DNA of 64,000 nucleotides from Mycteria americana (taxonomy: Eukaryota > Chordata > Aves > Ciconiiformes > Ciconiidae), in NCBI RefSeq assembly GCF_035582795.1, contig NC_134372.1, forward strand, positions 35,334,316 through 35,398,315, read 5' to 3'. A program made the position numbers and the translations under genes. The notes beneath the pieces are model-generated. The model was not told the origin of the DNA and searched no databases. It worked only from the letters and a program-made list of their open reading frames with translations. Within the stretch, counting starts at the first letter, position 1; the number at the start of each line of letters is the position of its first letter. Positions 1 through 20,700 of the stretch are shown here, in pieces.

Positions 1-9700
<9,700 letters not shown>

Positions 9701-10430
9701 GAAGATACGCACTGTACTTATTTCTTTTCATTTACATACTGTATGTTTTTTTAAGATAGATTCATAGGTTGTGCCTTTCAGAAGTGTCAAGTTAAGTTAA
9801 CATTCATGTGTTCAGTCTGGCACTTCAAATATTTGTGTTGAGTGCTCTAACAAATTTGAAAGGTTGGACCAGCAACTACAGGTTTCATCAGTTAGCATGG
9901 CTGAAACTTTATTTGAAATCCATGTGACATGGTAAGGCTCTTCCAGTTCTGATTTCTCTTCTGTCTGTTCACTGTTGCTTCTGTAGCACTAGAGTTCTAA
10001 ACTGCCAGTGACTGTCATCTGAAACTGTGTCTGATCCTTACAGAGCATCAAATTTTTGGGATTATTGTATGTCAGATTCTGCTTGTGCTTTTCTTTTAAT
10101 GCAAGTTAAGACTAAGTGTAATATTTTTCCCTAAAAACTAGAATATATTAATGCATGTTTGGAGAGTTTTAAAGTACCATGTTCAAAAACAGAAGTTATA
10201 TTTTGCATATTAAGGCTCTGTGACATTCAGTGAGGGCCAGTACTGTGCACAGGGCATATTTATCAAGATAATTTTGTTCCAAATAGTATAAAAATAGAGA
10301 AATTGCAATCTATATAGATACGTATAACCTTCATTACTGTAAATTTAGGGGAAAATGCATTACACAAGTTTATTCAGTATCATGATTTTGCACCAGTGAA
10401 ACAATAAAGTTGCTATTAACACCTGTTGTT
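9701..10430 (+). other. VPS35: VPS35 3' untranslated region
   Basis: AT-rich non-coding sequence runs from the VPS35 stop to a canonical poly(A) signal near 10403. The end point is inferred as 10-30 bases past that signal. Longer 3' ends are possible but no second equally clear signal was chosen. Confidence 0.7.
10403..10408 (+). terminator. VPS35: VPS35 polyadenylation signal AATAAA
   Basis: A perfect AATAAA hexamer sits about 700 bases after the stop codon, followed by a T/G-rich stretch (TTGTTTCATGTTTCTT) that suits a downstream element. Confidence 0.7.
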
Positions 10431-12984
10431 TCATGTTTCTTCAGAGCCCACTGTTGAACTCAATGCTAATGTTGAACCTTCTGATAAAAGCAAAGGAACT
10501 TGTTTTGTAGGGACAGAAGAATCAAGGCATAGTTAACCTGGCAAGCTGGGAGGCTGCTAGCATTTCTAATGCAGAATTTTATAATTCAAAACCAGTGTTT
10601 TTCCAAATGATGCTGAGACAATGTGTTCACATTTCAGAATGCTTTTATGACATATCATGAGAGTGTGGTGGAGAATCCTACTGGATTCTAGGTCCGTGCT
10701 AGAGACGAGTGGCAATTAAATGACAAAACTGTAGGAAATTGAGCAGTAGAGCAATTGCCAATGGCAACTCCCATGAAGACTGGTCTAGTCTGTAGGTTTA
10801 TGCCAGTTGCTGAAAACTTTGAAATGTCTTTTTTACCTTAACTGAATGTAATGTTCTAAAGGTAACTGATTGAACTTCCCTAGTCCTTGAGTTGGCCACT
10901 GTTGTGAAAATTGTCCTGGCTTGACTGGATAGTGAATGAGACCTTGGTGGGAGTGTCCAATAACTTAGTGCTACCTGTTTTCTGAAAAAGGCAAATATGA
11001 TCCTAGGAAACAAGAATTATGGAGTAGACAACAATTAGATCATTGATCTACTGATCTAGAAGTCTGGCTTGGAGGGGAGGAGGAATGGGGAGATAATCTA
11101 ATGGCTTTACTTGCCCAGTGGTATAATTAATGCTATTCAAAAATCTTAATGTTGCTCTGTATCTGATGCTGTTTCTCTTAAGAGAACTGTTAAGCTGATT
11201 GTTTTGTTATAAAACATCCATAGCAGATCATGATGATCATGTTTGTGTAGATACATTCATATAGTAGGCATATGCCCTCCTAGTTTACAATACTTGCTAA
11301 CCATGTTTGTTTAATCCTCAAGGTCAGTCCTTGTAACCTAGGAATTGTCTTCGAATAATGGTTTTGCAGTTTCAACGGCAGTTACCCAAATGTTGTAGGC
11401 TACTACTTTTTCCCATGTACCACTTGTTAAGGCTACGAAGTTATGACTCTTCCACAGTTCTTAATTACTTTACTGAAATTTTACAAAGTAAATAATTTCA
11501 AAATACTGTTGGTAAACTTTAACATCAACTGTACTAACATGCATTTTGGCTGTGGCAATGGAGAACTACAGCTGTTCAATAGCTATCACTCTTGTCAGCA
11601 AAGGAAAGCATCTGTTAAGCTACATAGAAAATACTTATGATAGTAGAAATGAACTTGCATCACTAGTGATGTCCAAATCTCTACCTCTTGTGGGACAAAT
11701 CTAGTCAAAACTCGGGATCTAGCTGTGTGAGCTTCTCTTGTGGCAGAGGCAGAATGGCAGAAACAGTATGTAGTTTACATTCTTGTTTTTCACACTCATG
11801 GTCAATAGCAAGGCTGTAAACTTTAACAGACTTTTTTGAGTCATGCTGTTCATGATGTGTGACTTTGGAAAATGTCTGAATACTTCAAGTAACACTTCTT
11901 TTTTTTTTTTTTTTTGACCACTGATTATTTGATGAATGGATAGATCCAATGGGTGGGGTAGGGGAGAACAACATTTTTTTTTTTTCCTTTCAGAACAAGC
12001 CAGAACTAGTAAAAGTCTAATTGGAAAGGTTTTAAAAATTACTCCAAGGGAAGTTTACCTAAAGGTCTGTCTATAGCAAGATCTGTCTGTCACAGATCTC
12101 ATAGACTAATTATGCTTACTTCACTTACAGCAAAAGATAGAAGAGATACAAGACCATCAGTCCTGTAAGGAGTAGAGGTTTGACTTGAGTAGATTCCTCC
12201 CCATGCAGGATCCTGGCAGGGGGCAGGAAGTCATAGCTGAGGGAGGAAACTCATGGTGAACCTCTTCCAGTGTATAAACTCTCAATTCTCATATCTCTTA
12301 TCACAAAGCTCAAAACCCTTTTATATTGCTGTCCCTGAACTTAGTTCTACTAAAAATTCTACTCTTATTTCTCAACCACCTTTACTCAAATCTGTGCTCC
12401 CGTACCTGCTACGCTTGCTCAGCTTCTTTGGTAACCTGACTGTTCTGGTGCCTCTTGTCCCATGCTTTTACTGGACACCAGTATTTAGGTTTTTTGCATT
12501 GGTCATGATCTTGTCTGGCTTGCCACTAAGTGGGGGAAAAGCATACTGCACTTAACAGCTGAGACCCTTGGTATCTTGGAGTGGCTTTGGGGGTAAAATA
12601 TAAGAGGTCCAAGATTAACACTTTATGGAATTCCCTACCAGCAATATTTACAGTTATTAAAAGTGAGAGAGCCTGAACTCTAATTATTGGCCATGAATGT
12701 TGTATTCCATTTTCAGCACTTTTCTGGTAATGGTGCACTAGCATTAAATATACTGTTGGCATAATTTCCCAAAGAGTTTTGAGAAGTTACCTTTCTTTTC
12801 ATTGCTATGATTTCTCCAGGTACATGGATGACTGTATTTCTATACATTCATAAATATCTACACTTGTACCTACTTATCAGTATTCCATAAACCACCCAGT
12901 GCACACTGCACTTAGTACTTAGCCAGTTTATGCTCCCACTGAAAGCAAGATGTACTAATTGTCAGCCTTCATACTTTCTTTTTC
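10431..12984. other. Intergenic gap between convergent VPS35 and H3-type receptor genes
   Basis: About 2.5 kb separates the inferred end of VPS35 from the stop codon of the minus-strand receptor. It is AT-rich with two long T runs (about 11898-11915 and 11972-11983). No open frame resembles a protein. The receptor 3' UTR must lie in the right part, but I could not find a clear minus-strand AATAAA. Confidence 0.6.
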
Positions 12985-15900
12985 TCACATAAAAATATGA
13001 GGATGAATTTTGGCTTTTCCTGGACACAGGAGTTTTATAAAGGCTTTCCTAAAGCTCATGTGACACAGTGGGTATAGAACTGGGTTAATGGCGGAATTCA
13101 CCCACAGAAGCCAAAATGAAGTCTCATAGAGTGAATACTGCACACAGTGCCCATGGCAAGCTGCTCTGATGATCATCAAAAGTGTATATGGAGCCCAACA
13201 CAAACCGAACACACAGACAATAATTGCTAAAGACTTTGCTACTCTTTTATCCCGGGAAAGTCTAAATCTATTTGCCATAGTGTTAGCAATGTCCACTCTG
13301 CTGGTGGCATTGCATACACTTTCTGTAGTTTTGTAGAAACCATTCCTATGAGGCTTGGTCTCGACTTCTACCTGAAGTGGTGGAAGGTCTTGATTGACAT
13401 TCAAATTTAATGACTGATTGTCAAGCTTATGTAGGCTGAGCCTTGAATCCTTTTTTGGGGGAGAAAGGCTGCTTGCTCTCTTCTTATGTTTGTGTCTGTT
13501 AGCTGGTTTTACAAAAAATATAGCGTGTTCCCTTTTTTTCCCCTGGAAACTCATTTCACAGTCCTCTTGACCAGGTGATAGGTTTTCGTTTCTGAGGGAT
13601 GTGCGTTTCCTGATATTGAGGTAAATACTTAAGTTAAAGTATGTAACAGTGATGAAAGGTGTAAAGAATTCAATAGTAGAGGCAATCATTAGGAAATACC
13701 AGTTGTAGAAGAATTCTGCATGACATTCTCCTTCAGGGAGGATGCTCTTCTGGGCAATGTGCTCCCAACTGAGAATGGCTGGACCATAGAGGAGAAAAGC
13801 AGCAATCCATACAGTGATCATCTTCAATATAGCATTTCTGGTCATCCCTTTCTGAGCCCTGTAACTGATCTGAGAGGGAGAAAAGTTAAGTCATATACAT
13901 TACTAGTATCTCAAACAGTTACATGGCTACCTTGAATATGACCCCCTCTGTCACTTGTGAGGGTTGATAATACATTGGTTTAGGGATGAGGGTTATACCA
14001 AGCTTACCAGTACCACAGAAAAGCTATTTCTGAAATATCAGTTCCAAGAAACATTATCTATCAAAGTGACCGGATATGTTCTGAGAACGTGCATTGGATC
14101 TTAAAAGCTAGAAAATCAAGGCTTTTCCAAAGCAAATAACCACTGCTATTCCTTGAATTGGTTGTTACCAGTTACTTACATATTCAATTGCATTAGCTGT
14201 GACACCAGTTTACAGAATGTCTAAAAACATGGCCCTTCAAAAGTCACTTATTTAGAACTTTTAAATCATTTAATTTAAAATACATAAAAGGATCTGAATT
14301 CCTAGAATACCTATGCAAGTTCTTTTCTTTCTGCTTTGTAGATACAGCCTTTTTTTTTTCTTACTGTGAAAATCATACAAAAAAATTTAATGGATAACAG
14401 CTTTTACTTCTGTTGGATATCCTTAATTTCATTCTTTTATGAAGTACTTGCAGAACTCCTATTTGCAATTAAGATGTATAGATGGAGTGTTGTGGTCTGC
14501 AAGTGCTTTACAGGAATTTCCCTTATTTAGAAAATAGAGAAGCTAAGGTGCAAAAAAAAAAAAAAGTATGTATGTCAGTAATACTGAGTCACAGTAAGTG
14601 AGTACACAGTAATGTGTACTGTGTTCAGTTTTGGGCCCCCCACTACAAGAGGGATATTGAGGTACTGGAGCGTGTGCAGAGAAGGGCAACGAAGCTGGTG
14701 AAGGATCTGGAGCACAAGTCTTATGAGGAGCGGCTGAGGGAGCTGGGGTTGTTTAGCCTGGAGAAAAGGAGGCTGAGGGGAGACCTTATCGCTCTCTTCA
14801 ACTACCTGAAAGGAGGCTGTAGAGAGGTGGGGGTCGGTCTCTTCTCCCAGGTAACAAGTGATAGGACAAGAGGAAATGGCCCCAAGTTGCGCCAGGGGAG
14901 GTTTAGACTGGATATTAGGAAATTTTTCTTCACTGAGAGGGTTATCAAGCATTGGAACAGGCTGCCCAGGGAAGTGGTTGAGTCGCCATCCCTGGAGGTA
15001 TTTAAAGGACGTTTGGATGAGGTACTTAGAGACATGGTGTAGTAGTGGTTTTGGCAGTGTTAGGTTTATGGTTGGACTCAATGATCTTAAAGGTCTTTTC
15101 CAACCTATATGATTCTGTGATTCTGAGTCAGTAAACCCTATCAGCAATAAAATCTTAAAATCAAGATCTTCTCAATATTCTAAATCCCTGGTGTAGTGGA
15201 CAATATTCATATAGTGAATTGGAATTCAATCTTCACATCTCTACAGTGGCCACAGTGTTTTGGAATATGAAGTCCTCAAGCTTGAATTCTGTCTAAGATT
15301 CATGTTTACTGCCTCAATCTGTGGATCTTGATCTCCAAAGCCAATGCTGTTCTGATAGAATACCCACACAGCTGAGGAATCCCGAGTTTGTCTCAATCGG
15401 GTCTGATTTTGCAATCCTTGACAAAGCTACTAATGATTTCAGGAGCAGTCTTGTTGGAAGATTACTATTTTCATTGAGATGGAGAGTAATTCAGAACTTC
15501 ATATATTCCTGTTCATATGTTCTTATACTGCCCTAACCCAATAGGCAGCTTCTGTACTCTTGCCTGGGGAGGGATTTTTATATGGAGGATTAATTGGAAG
15601 TATTTTAAAGTGGCTGATTTTTTTCATTTATTATGACCAGTTTCTCTTTCTGTTTCTGAAACCATCCAGTCTATATATTTATACTATGTGTATAGTCATG
15701 AGAGTTTGGTTTATGAAAGCAAAATTCATGGCTAATTCAGAACCTAGAAAATAAAGGAATTGTAAGTGTTGACTGTTTAAGAATTAATCTGTTCATTTCT
15801 CCCTCTTCAAAAAGAAGCTGGTAAAACACAATTTGCATATAAACTCTTGAAGTGATCTTGCAGCCTCTCTTGGTACTGTTTGCCAAAAAAGTATCATTGC

Positions 15901-17267
15901 CTCTTAGTGTGATTTAGAATGAGCAATGAAGCTAAATTAAGGTTTTAGGGAAATTTGGGTGGAACAGGGGGCTGAAGAATAACCAAGAAGTGGTTATTCT
16001 TGTGCAGAAGAGTGAAACGTATTAGCAGGTAAAATGTGTTATTTTGGCACCATCCAAAATACTTCGAGGCAGTATGGTCTAGGTGAAAATGAAGTTAGTT
16101 TTTGATTTTGTGAAGTCTAGTCTACTTCTTTTTTGATAACCGACATGCTGCATGGCTGAGGCAAGGCTCTAGCTATTTCTGTGGCTGTTACATGGAAATA
16201 GCATTTGCATCCTTTGAAAGATGTTAATATATATTCTGCTACTTTTGAACTATACACAGCTGCATACATCTAATTCTCCCTGAGAGTCTGGTACCCTTTG
16301 CAAGGAGATCTGTCTCTGCTTTGTGCTGCAGCTGGGATGCAGCTAGGCTGGCTTAGGCTATCAGTTGTCAACAAGTGCATTGCCATGTTCTGAGGGAGAT
16401 GGTCTGTTTCAGCTGGGTAATACTTTTTAAGCTTATGCAAGGTGTGGCTGGGAAGGAAATAAGTACACCTTGTTCCCTCTGCCCTTCTAGCCACAACAGC
16501 AGCATATACAACCTGTGCCTGTTTCTAAAACAGAGTACCTCTTCCAATATAAAAGTGAGAAGCAAATGTCTTTTCTGCCGAAGCTGATCACTCCCAGAAC
16601 TATTTCCAGGACCAAGGGGAACTGCCTAGATACCCCATCTCCTGTGGTGTTTGAGTGAGGTGCAATGGCATTGAGAGCCAACTGACCTAAGCAAACCATC
16701 CTGCTTGAAAGGGCAGCCTTGGAGCCCATGCAGACTGCCCTCAGGACCACTTCCCCAGCCCTTACCGCTTTGGTGACAGAGATGAACCTGTCGAAGCTGA
16801 TAAGGACGATGTTGAAGACGGAGGCGGTGCACACCAGGTAGTCTACCACCAGCCACAGCTTACACAAGCCCCTGCCGAGTCTCCACTTGCCCGTCAGCAC
16901 GTAGGGGATGTAGAGGGGGATGCAGAAGCCGCCTGCGGACAGAGCTCGGCGGTGACAGGTGCAGCGCCGCGGACCGCAACCCTCCGCCCCTCCCGGCGCC
17001 CCGGCACTCACCCACCAGGAGGTCGGCGATTGCCAGGTTGAGGAAGAAGAAGTTGCCCTGCGTGCGGAGGCTCCGGTCCACCACGAACGCCAGAATGACC
17101 AGGGCATTGCCCAACACCGTGGCCAGCACCAGCAACCCCATGAGCGCCGCCAGCAGCGCAGCGGTGGCGGCGGCGAAGGGCCCGCCGCGCTGCCCGTCCG
17201 CCGCACAGGCGTTGCCCGCCGCCCGCGGGCTGCCGGAGTGGTTGAGCCACGGCAAGTCCTGGCCCAT
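12985..17267 (-). CDS. Histamine H3-type G-protein-coupled receptor (HRH3-like paralogue), complete
   Basis: Three exons on the minus strand: 17267-17012, 16932-16766, 13869-12985, phases 1 and 0, all GT-AG, giving 435 residues against about 445 for human H3. Visible landmarks in order: N-glycosylation site NHS near residue 9; TM1 with GN; TM2 LAIAD; TM3 starting at the disulfide Cys of RGLCKLW and holding the amine-binding Asp of VVDYL; DRF in place of DRY, as in H3; TM4 with [11 protein letters not shown]; the second-loop Cys after LPEGE; TM5 with the histamine-binding Glu in STIEFFTPF; a long intracellular loop 3; TM6 [14 protein letters not shown]7 NPVLY; and a Cys in the short tail, a likely palmitoylation site. 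The TM6-TM7 stretch [10 protein letters not shown] is H3-like, not H4-like. Expected role: Gi/o-coupled plasma-membrane receptor for histamine. The start at 17267 gives a normal short N-terminus; an in-frame ATG at 17474 would add 69 GC-driven residues. Because HRH3 proper normally lies elsewhere, I treat this as a paralogue and give no symbol. Confidence 0.92.
14612..15126 (+). mobile_element. CR1 LINE, 5'-truncated, 3' end intact, in receptor intron 2
   Basis: The plus strand reads without a stop for 142 codons (14614-15042) as the C-terminal end of CR1 ORF2, with the typical [38 protein letters not shown] and [18 protein letters not shown] stretches. It ends in the CR1 3' tail, two overlapping ATTCTGTG-like units near 15111-15125. 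It is the usual 5'-truncated form, inserted antisense to the receptor gene. The open frame suggests a fairly young copy. An A-run lies just upstream (about 14551-14565). Confidence 0.93.
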
Positions 17268-17700
17268 GGCTCCCGGCGGAGAGCCCGCGGCGCTCCCCGC
17301 GCTCCGCTGCTGCCCAGTCCGGCTCTGCCGCTCTGCTGTTAGCACCGCCTCTGCCCCGCCACAGCTGCCGCCGGGCGGAGGGAGGGGCCGGGCGCGGCGG
17401 GCTGTGGGGCGGCTCGGCGATGCCCGGAGCCAGCCCGGCTCCGAGCCGTTGCTGGGAGGGCGCCGGTGTGGCAAAACTTTCCGGAGTCCTGCTGCGGGCG
17501 GGAGAGCCCCGCTCCCGCTGTCCGCCGGCTGGCTCCCTCACCAGCCCGTTCCGTGAAGCGCCGTGAGGTAACGCTTCCAACAGCCGCCCGCCCTCCTAAC
17601 GGCTCTCCAACGGCTGCCCAACGGCCGCCCGCCCACTCTCTCAACGGCGCTCCCAGTTTCCTTCTCATACGCGGTCGTTGGCGGGGTAGGCTCAGTTGCC
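16940..17700. promoter_or_regulatory. CpG island over the H3-type receptor promoter and first exon
   Basis: Very GC- and CpG-rich sequence covers exon 1, the 79-bp intron 1 and about 430 bases upstream of the ATG, and stops abruptly into AT-rich DNA on both sides. This is typical of a vertebrate CpG-island promoter; the transcription start is probably between 17280 and 17600. I see no clear TATA box. The island makes open frames on both strands, which I do not call as genes. Confidence 0.8.
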
Positions 17701-20700
17701 TGCCTTGTTTATATGGCTCATGCCCTACACCATATCTGCAGGTCTTTCCTATGGCCCGTGGAGTCCTCAAATGATCTTTGCTTTCTGCCATGTCTAGTAG
17801 ACTTTCTGTCCCCTTTCACCTGAGCGTTTGGCTGGCCCAGCCGAGCCAGTGGCCTGGTGATGTGCTAGGCAGCCATCTTGTGTGTCTGGGTGAGCTCGTT
17901 ACCTGCAGCCTTGTGGGGTGGATAAGGCTGCGTTAGCCTCAGCCTTTCCATCTGTGGGAGCACTAAGAAGGTCTCTGCTGTGCCTAGCTACTCGTTTTCA
18001 CAAAACTTGCAGGAACACAGTATTTGAGACCTCCCTTTCCAAAACTGGCAGTGGATTTAGACAGTATATTAAAGTGCGTTGTGACAATGATGTTTGTGTA
18101 GCTACCACCTAGCACCCATCTCTGCACAGACATAAAATAAAATACCCCTGCCTGTGTGTACATTGGCATCTTGCACACTGGGTAAACGACCTCACACTTG
18201 TGGGATAGCAGTGTCGGAGAGCCAGTTTTATCACAGAAGGCAGATGTATTCCAGAAACCAAACGTGAGCAACCAGGAAAGGGCTAAGACTTCTTTCAGCT
18301 TCTGGCATGATGGCTGACCCAGCGCAGGGGAGGAGGAGTGGGCCACAGTGACCCCTGAATGAGCTGCAGAGGTTGCTGAAGTCTGGCAAACTGAAGGGTA
18401 ATTTAAGACAGGAAATGTGGCCTACCTCTACTCTCATGATTTGGCCCACTGGATCATTATCTGCCTTAAAATATGTGGGCATTGATGGGCTTTGCCTTCC
18501 TTTCCGTGAGAGTTTCCTAGAGACTGTAAGCAGTTTTGGACTTGCTGCCTTTGGTATGGCCCCTTTGTCATTAAAAGAAAACAGAACTTGCTGAAAACCA
18601 ATCATTGGATGCACATAATCTTCACTTAATTCAGCCCATATTTCATATGTGGTAAACTCCTCTTTTAGGAAAGATTTGTATAAATCTGAAGTTTGAAATA
18701 ACAAATTTAGAAGCAGTTACAGCAGCTTTCTAAAGAAAGAGCCATTTAAATGGACATCAGGTAAGACAAGCAAGAACAGTTTAAGAACTTGTCTATTATT
18801 TGTCTGAGGTTGAGCATGTATTCTCAGGGTAATGGTGGACTGGCCTTTTCCCCAAAGGGAAGTATCAAGCCTTTGTCAATGTTGGAAGTACAAATTCCAG
18901 GCCAGGTAATCCCTATAAATCAGTAGCTCCACAGAGGGGATTTTGCAATTTACGCTGCTTATGATACAGCCTCTCTATTTATGTTAAGAGTTGCAGTCAT
19001 TTTATGGTATTTAGTTTATTTATGTTAAGAGTTGAGTTCTGTCCAGAGACACAAATGGCAGCTGCATGTCTAGTGTGTATGAGCAAAATACTCTTTTTAC
19101 ATGCCCCCATATCTTTATCTCCCTAAAGCAAATAAGTAAAGCCACACAAAGCAAAAGTGATAGGAACACTGAAGCCTTAGCTTATTACCACAGTGATTAT
19201 TATTATTGTCTAATTTGGGGACTCATTTTCATGTCCCTTTGAGCCCAGTTGGCAGTTTTCCATTCACTTCAGTTCAGGCAGGATCAAGCTTGTTGATAAT
19301 TACTGCTATCTGATTGTGCTGTGGAATATAAAAGAGGCAGCCAAGAGAAAGAAAGAAGAAAAAATAAATAAATCACCAGGAAAACATGGTAGAATTCATT
19401 TATTCTTTCACAAATAAATACTATATTCTGTAACTCCTCTAATGTAAGGTAATTTTACAGGAGCTCAGTGAGTTTACAGCATGTACGCTTGTGTACTCTA
19501 TTTGAAGTAGCTTTTCTACAAATTACTGTATTACCTTCTGGCAGATTTTGAGATTCTCAGTAAGTCCCATAATAACCACCTTTACTGTCTTCTGATGCTC
19601 CTTTATTACTGCTGCTTTGGCAAGGCATGATGACTGCAACTCTTAACAAAATTCTGTTCCTAAAAGCATGAACCATCAGTCCATAACTCTGCACTTTGGG
19701 GATTTACTGTTGAAGACTCTACTAGTGCCGTCTGGAGACCCTTGCAGACAGCAAATCCAAGTGTGCACTAGGTGGCCAGTGCTCTCAGAACAGCAGGTTT
19801 TACAAATCCAGACTTCAAGCATTTTTTTTTTCCCTGAAAAAGGTTGTTTTCATGTCCTGTGAGTTACTGTCTTTTTTACTGAGCTATGTTGATTTTCTTT
19901 TAAGAACATTAATTCTTGGGAGAAGAGTTTCACTTTACTTCAAAATGTATGTTATGCTGGTGTAGATATATGCACGCATTGGGAAAAAAAAATCTTAAAA
20001 TGAGCACAGGAAAGAGAAGAGAGCTATACCTCATCGGCTCCATTGTCCAAGCAGTCTGTCCTGGAGGGAGAACACTCTGATTAATGGATCCTGGCAGGAT
20101 GAAGTAAAAGTAGATGAAGAACTCTTTATAAAATGTCTTTGTGTGAGACTGAATTGTAGACTTCTGAAAACATATTTTGTTCCTCATCTTTATCTAATCC
20201 TTGGAGCAAGAGACATAATTGATTAGAATTGGTAAAGAGAAATGACAGTAGCCCAAGAAAATAATGAAAAATATGTTTTCCAGGGCATATCAATACTGAT
20301 GTGTTCTGAAATGTTAATTTTTGTTTCCTGTGATTTCTTTAGTGATAATTGTTTTCATTTCCATAAGACTTCCTTCAGTGATTTTTGAAATAGAGAGCTG
20401 TCTGAATCATGCAATTTCCCATGACTCTAGCATATGTGGGTGAGTGTATCTACAGAAATGATAGAAAAACAGAATGTTTTTCCCATATCACAGACAGATG
20501 ACACTTTTCCCAGAACAGGCCAAATTCAGCTTCCAAATAGACTTGGGCAACCACATTGAGGGAGTAGACTCCAGATGGCTGTACAGCCTATTGGTTCAGA
20601 AGATGCAGAAGACCTTCTCAGCTAATACCTTCTTTGAAGTACAATTAAGTAAGGTAGTAAGCACACTTACCTTGCATCTTTGCCTGAATCTGAACTCAAA

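Noticed and set aside
14430-14570. Possible MIR fragment just upstream of the CR1
   Set aside because: Only a few short words match; the A-run and chance could explain it.
14575-15147. 190-codon minus-strand open frame
   Set aside because: It is the antisense shadow of the CR1 ORF2 end at 14614-15042.
17268-17474. In-frame upstream ATG for the receptor at 17474
   Set aside because: It would add 69 residues of Arg/Pro/Gly-rich sequence before a normal-length receptor N-terminus; more likely 5' UTR.
16959-17556. Plus-strand open frames of 127 and 172 codons
   Set aside because: They are antisense to receptor exon 1 and its CpG island; GC-rich DNA has few stops. Composition is Arg/Ala/Pro-rich without a domain.
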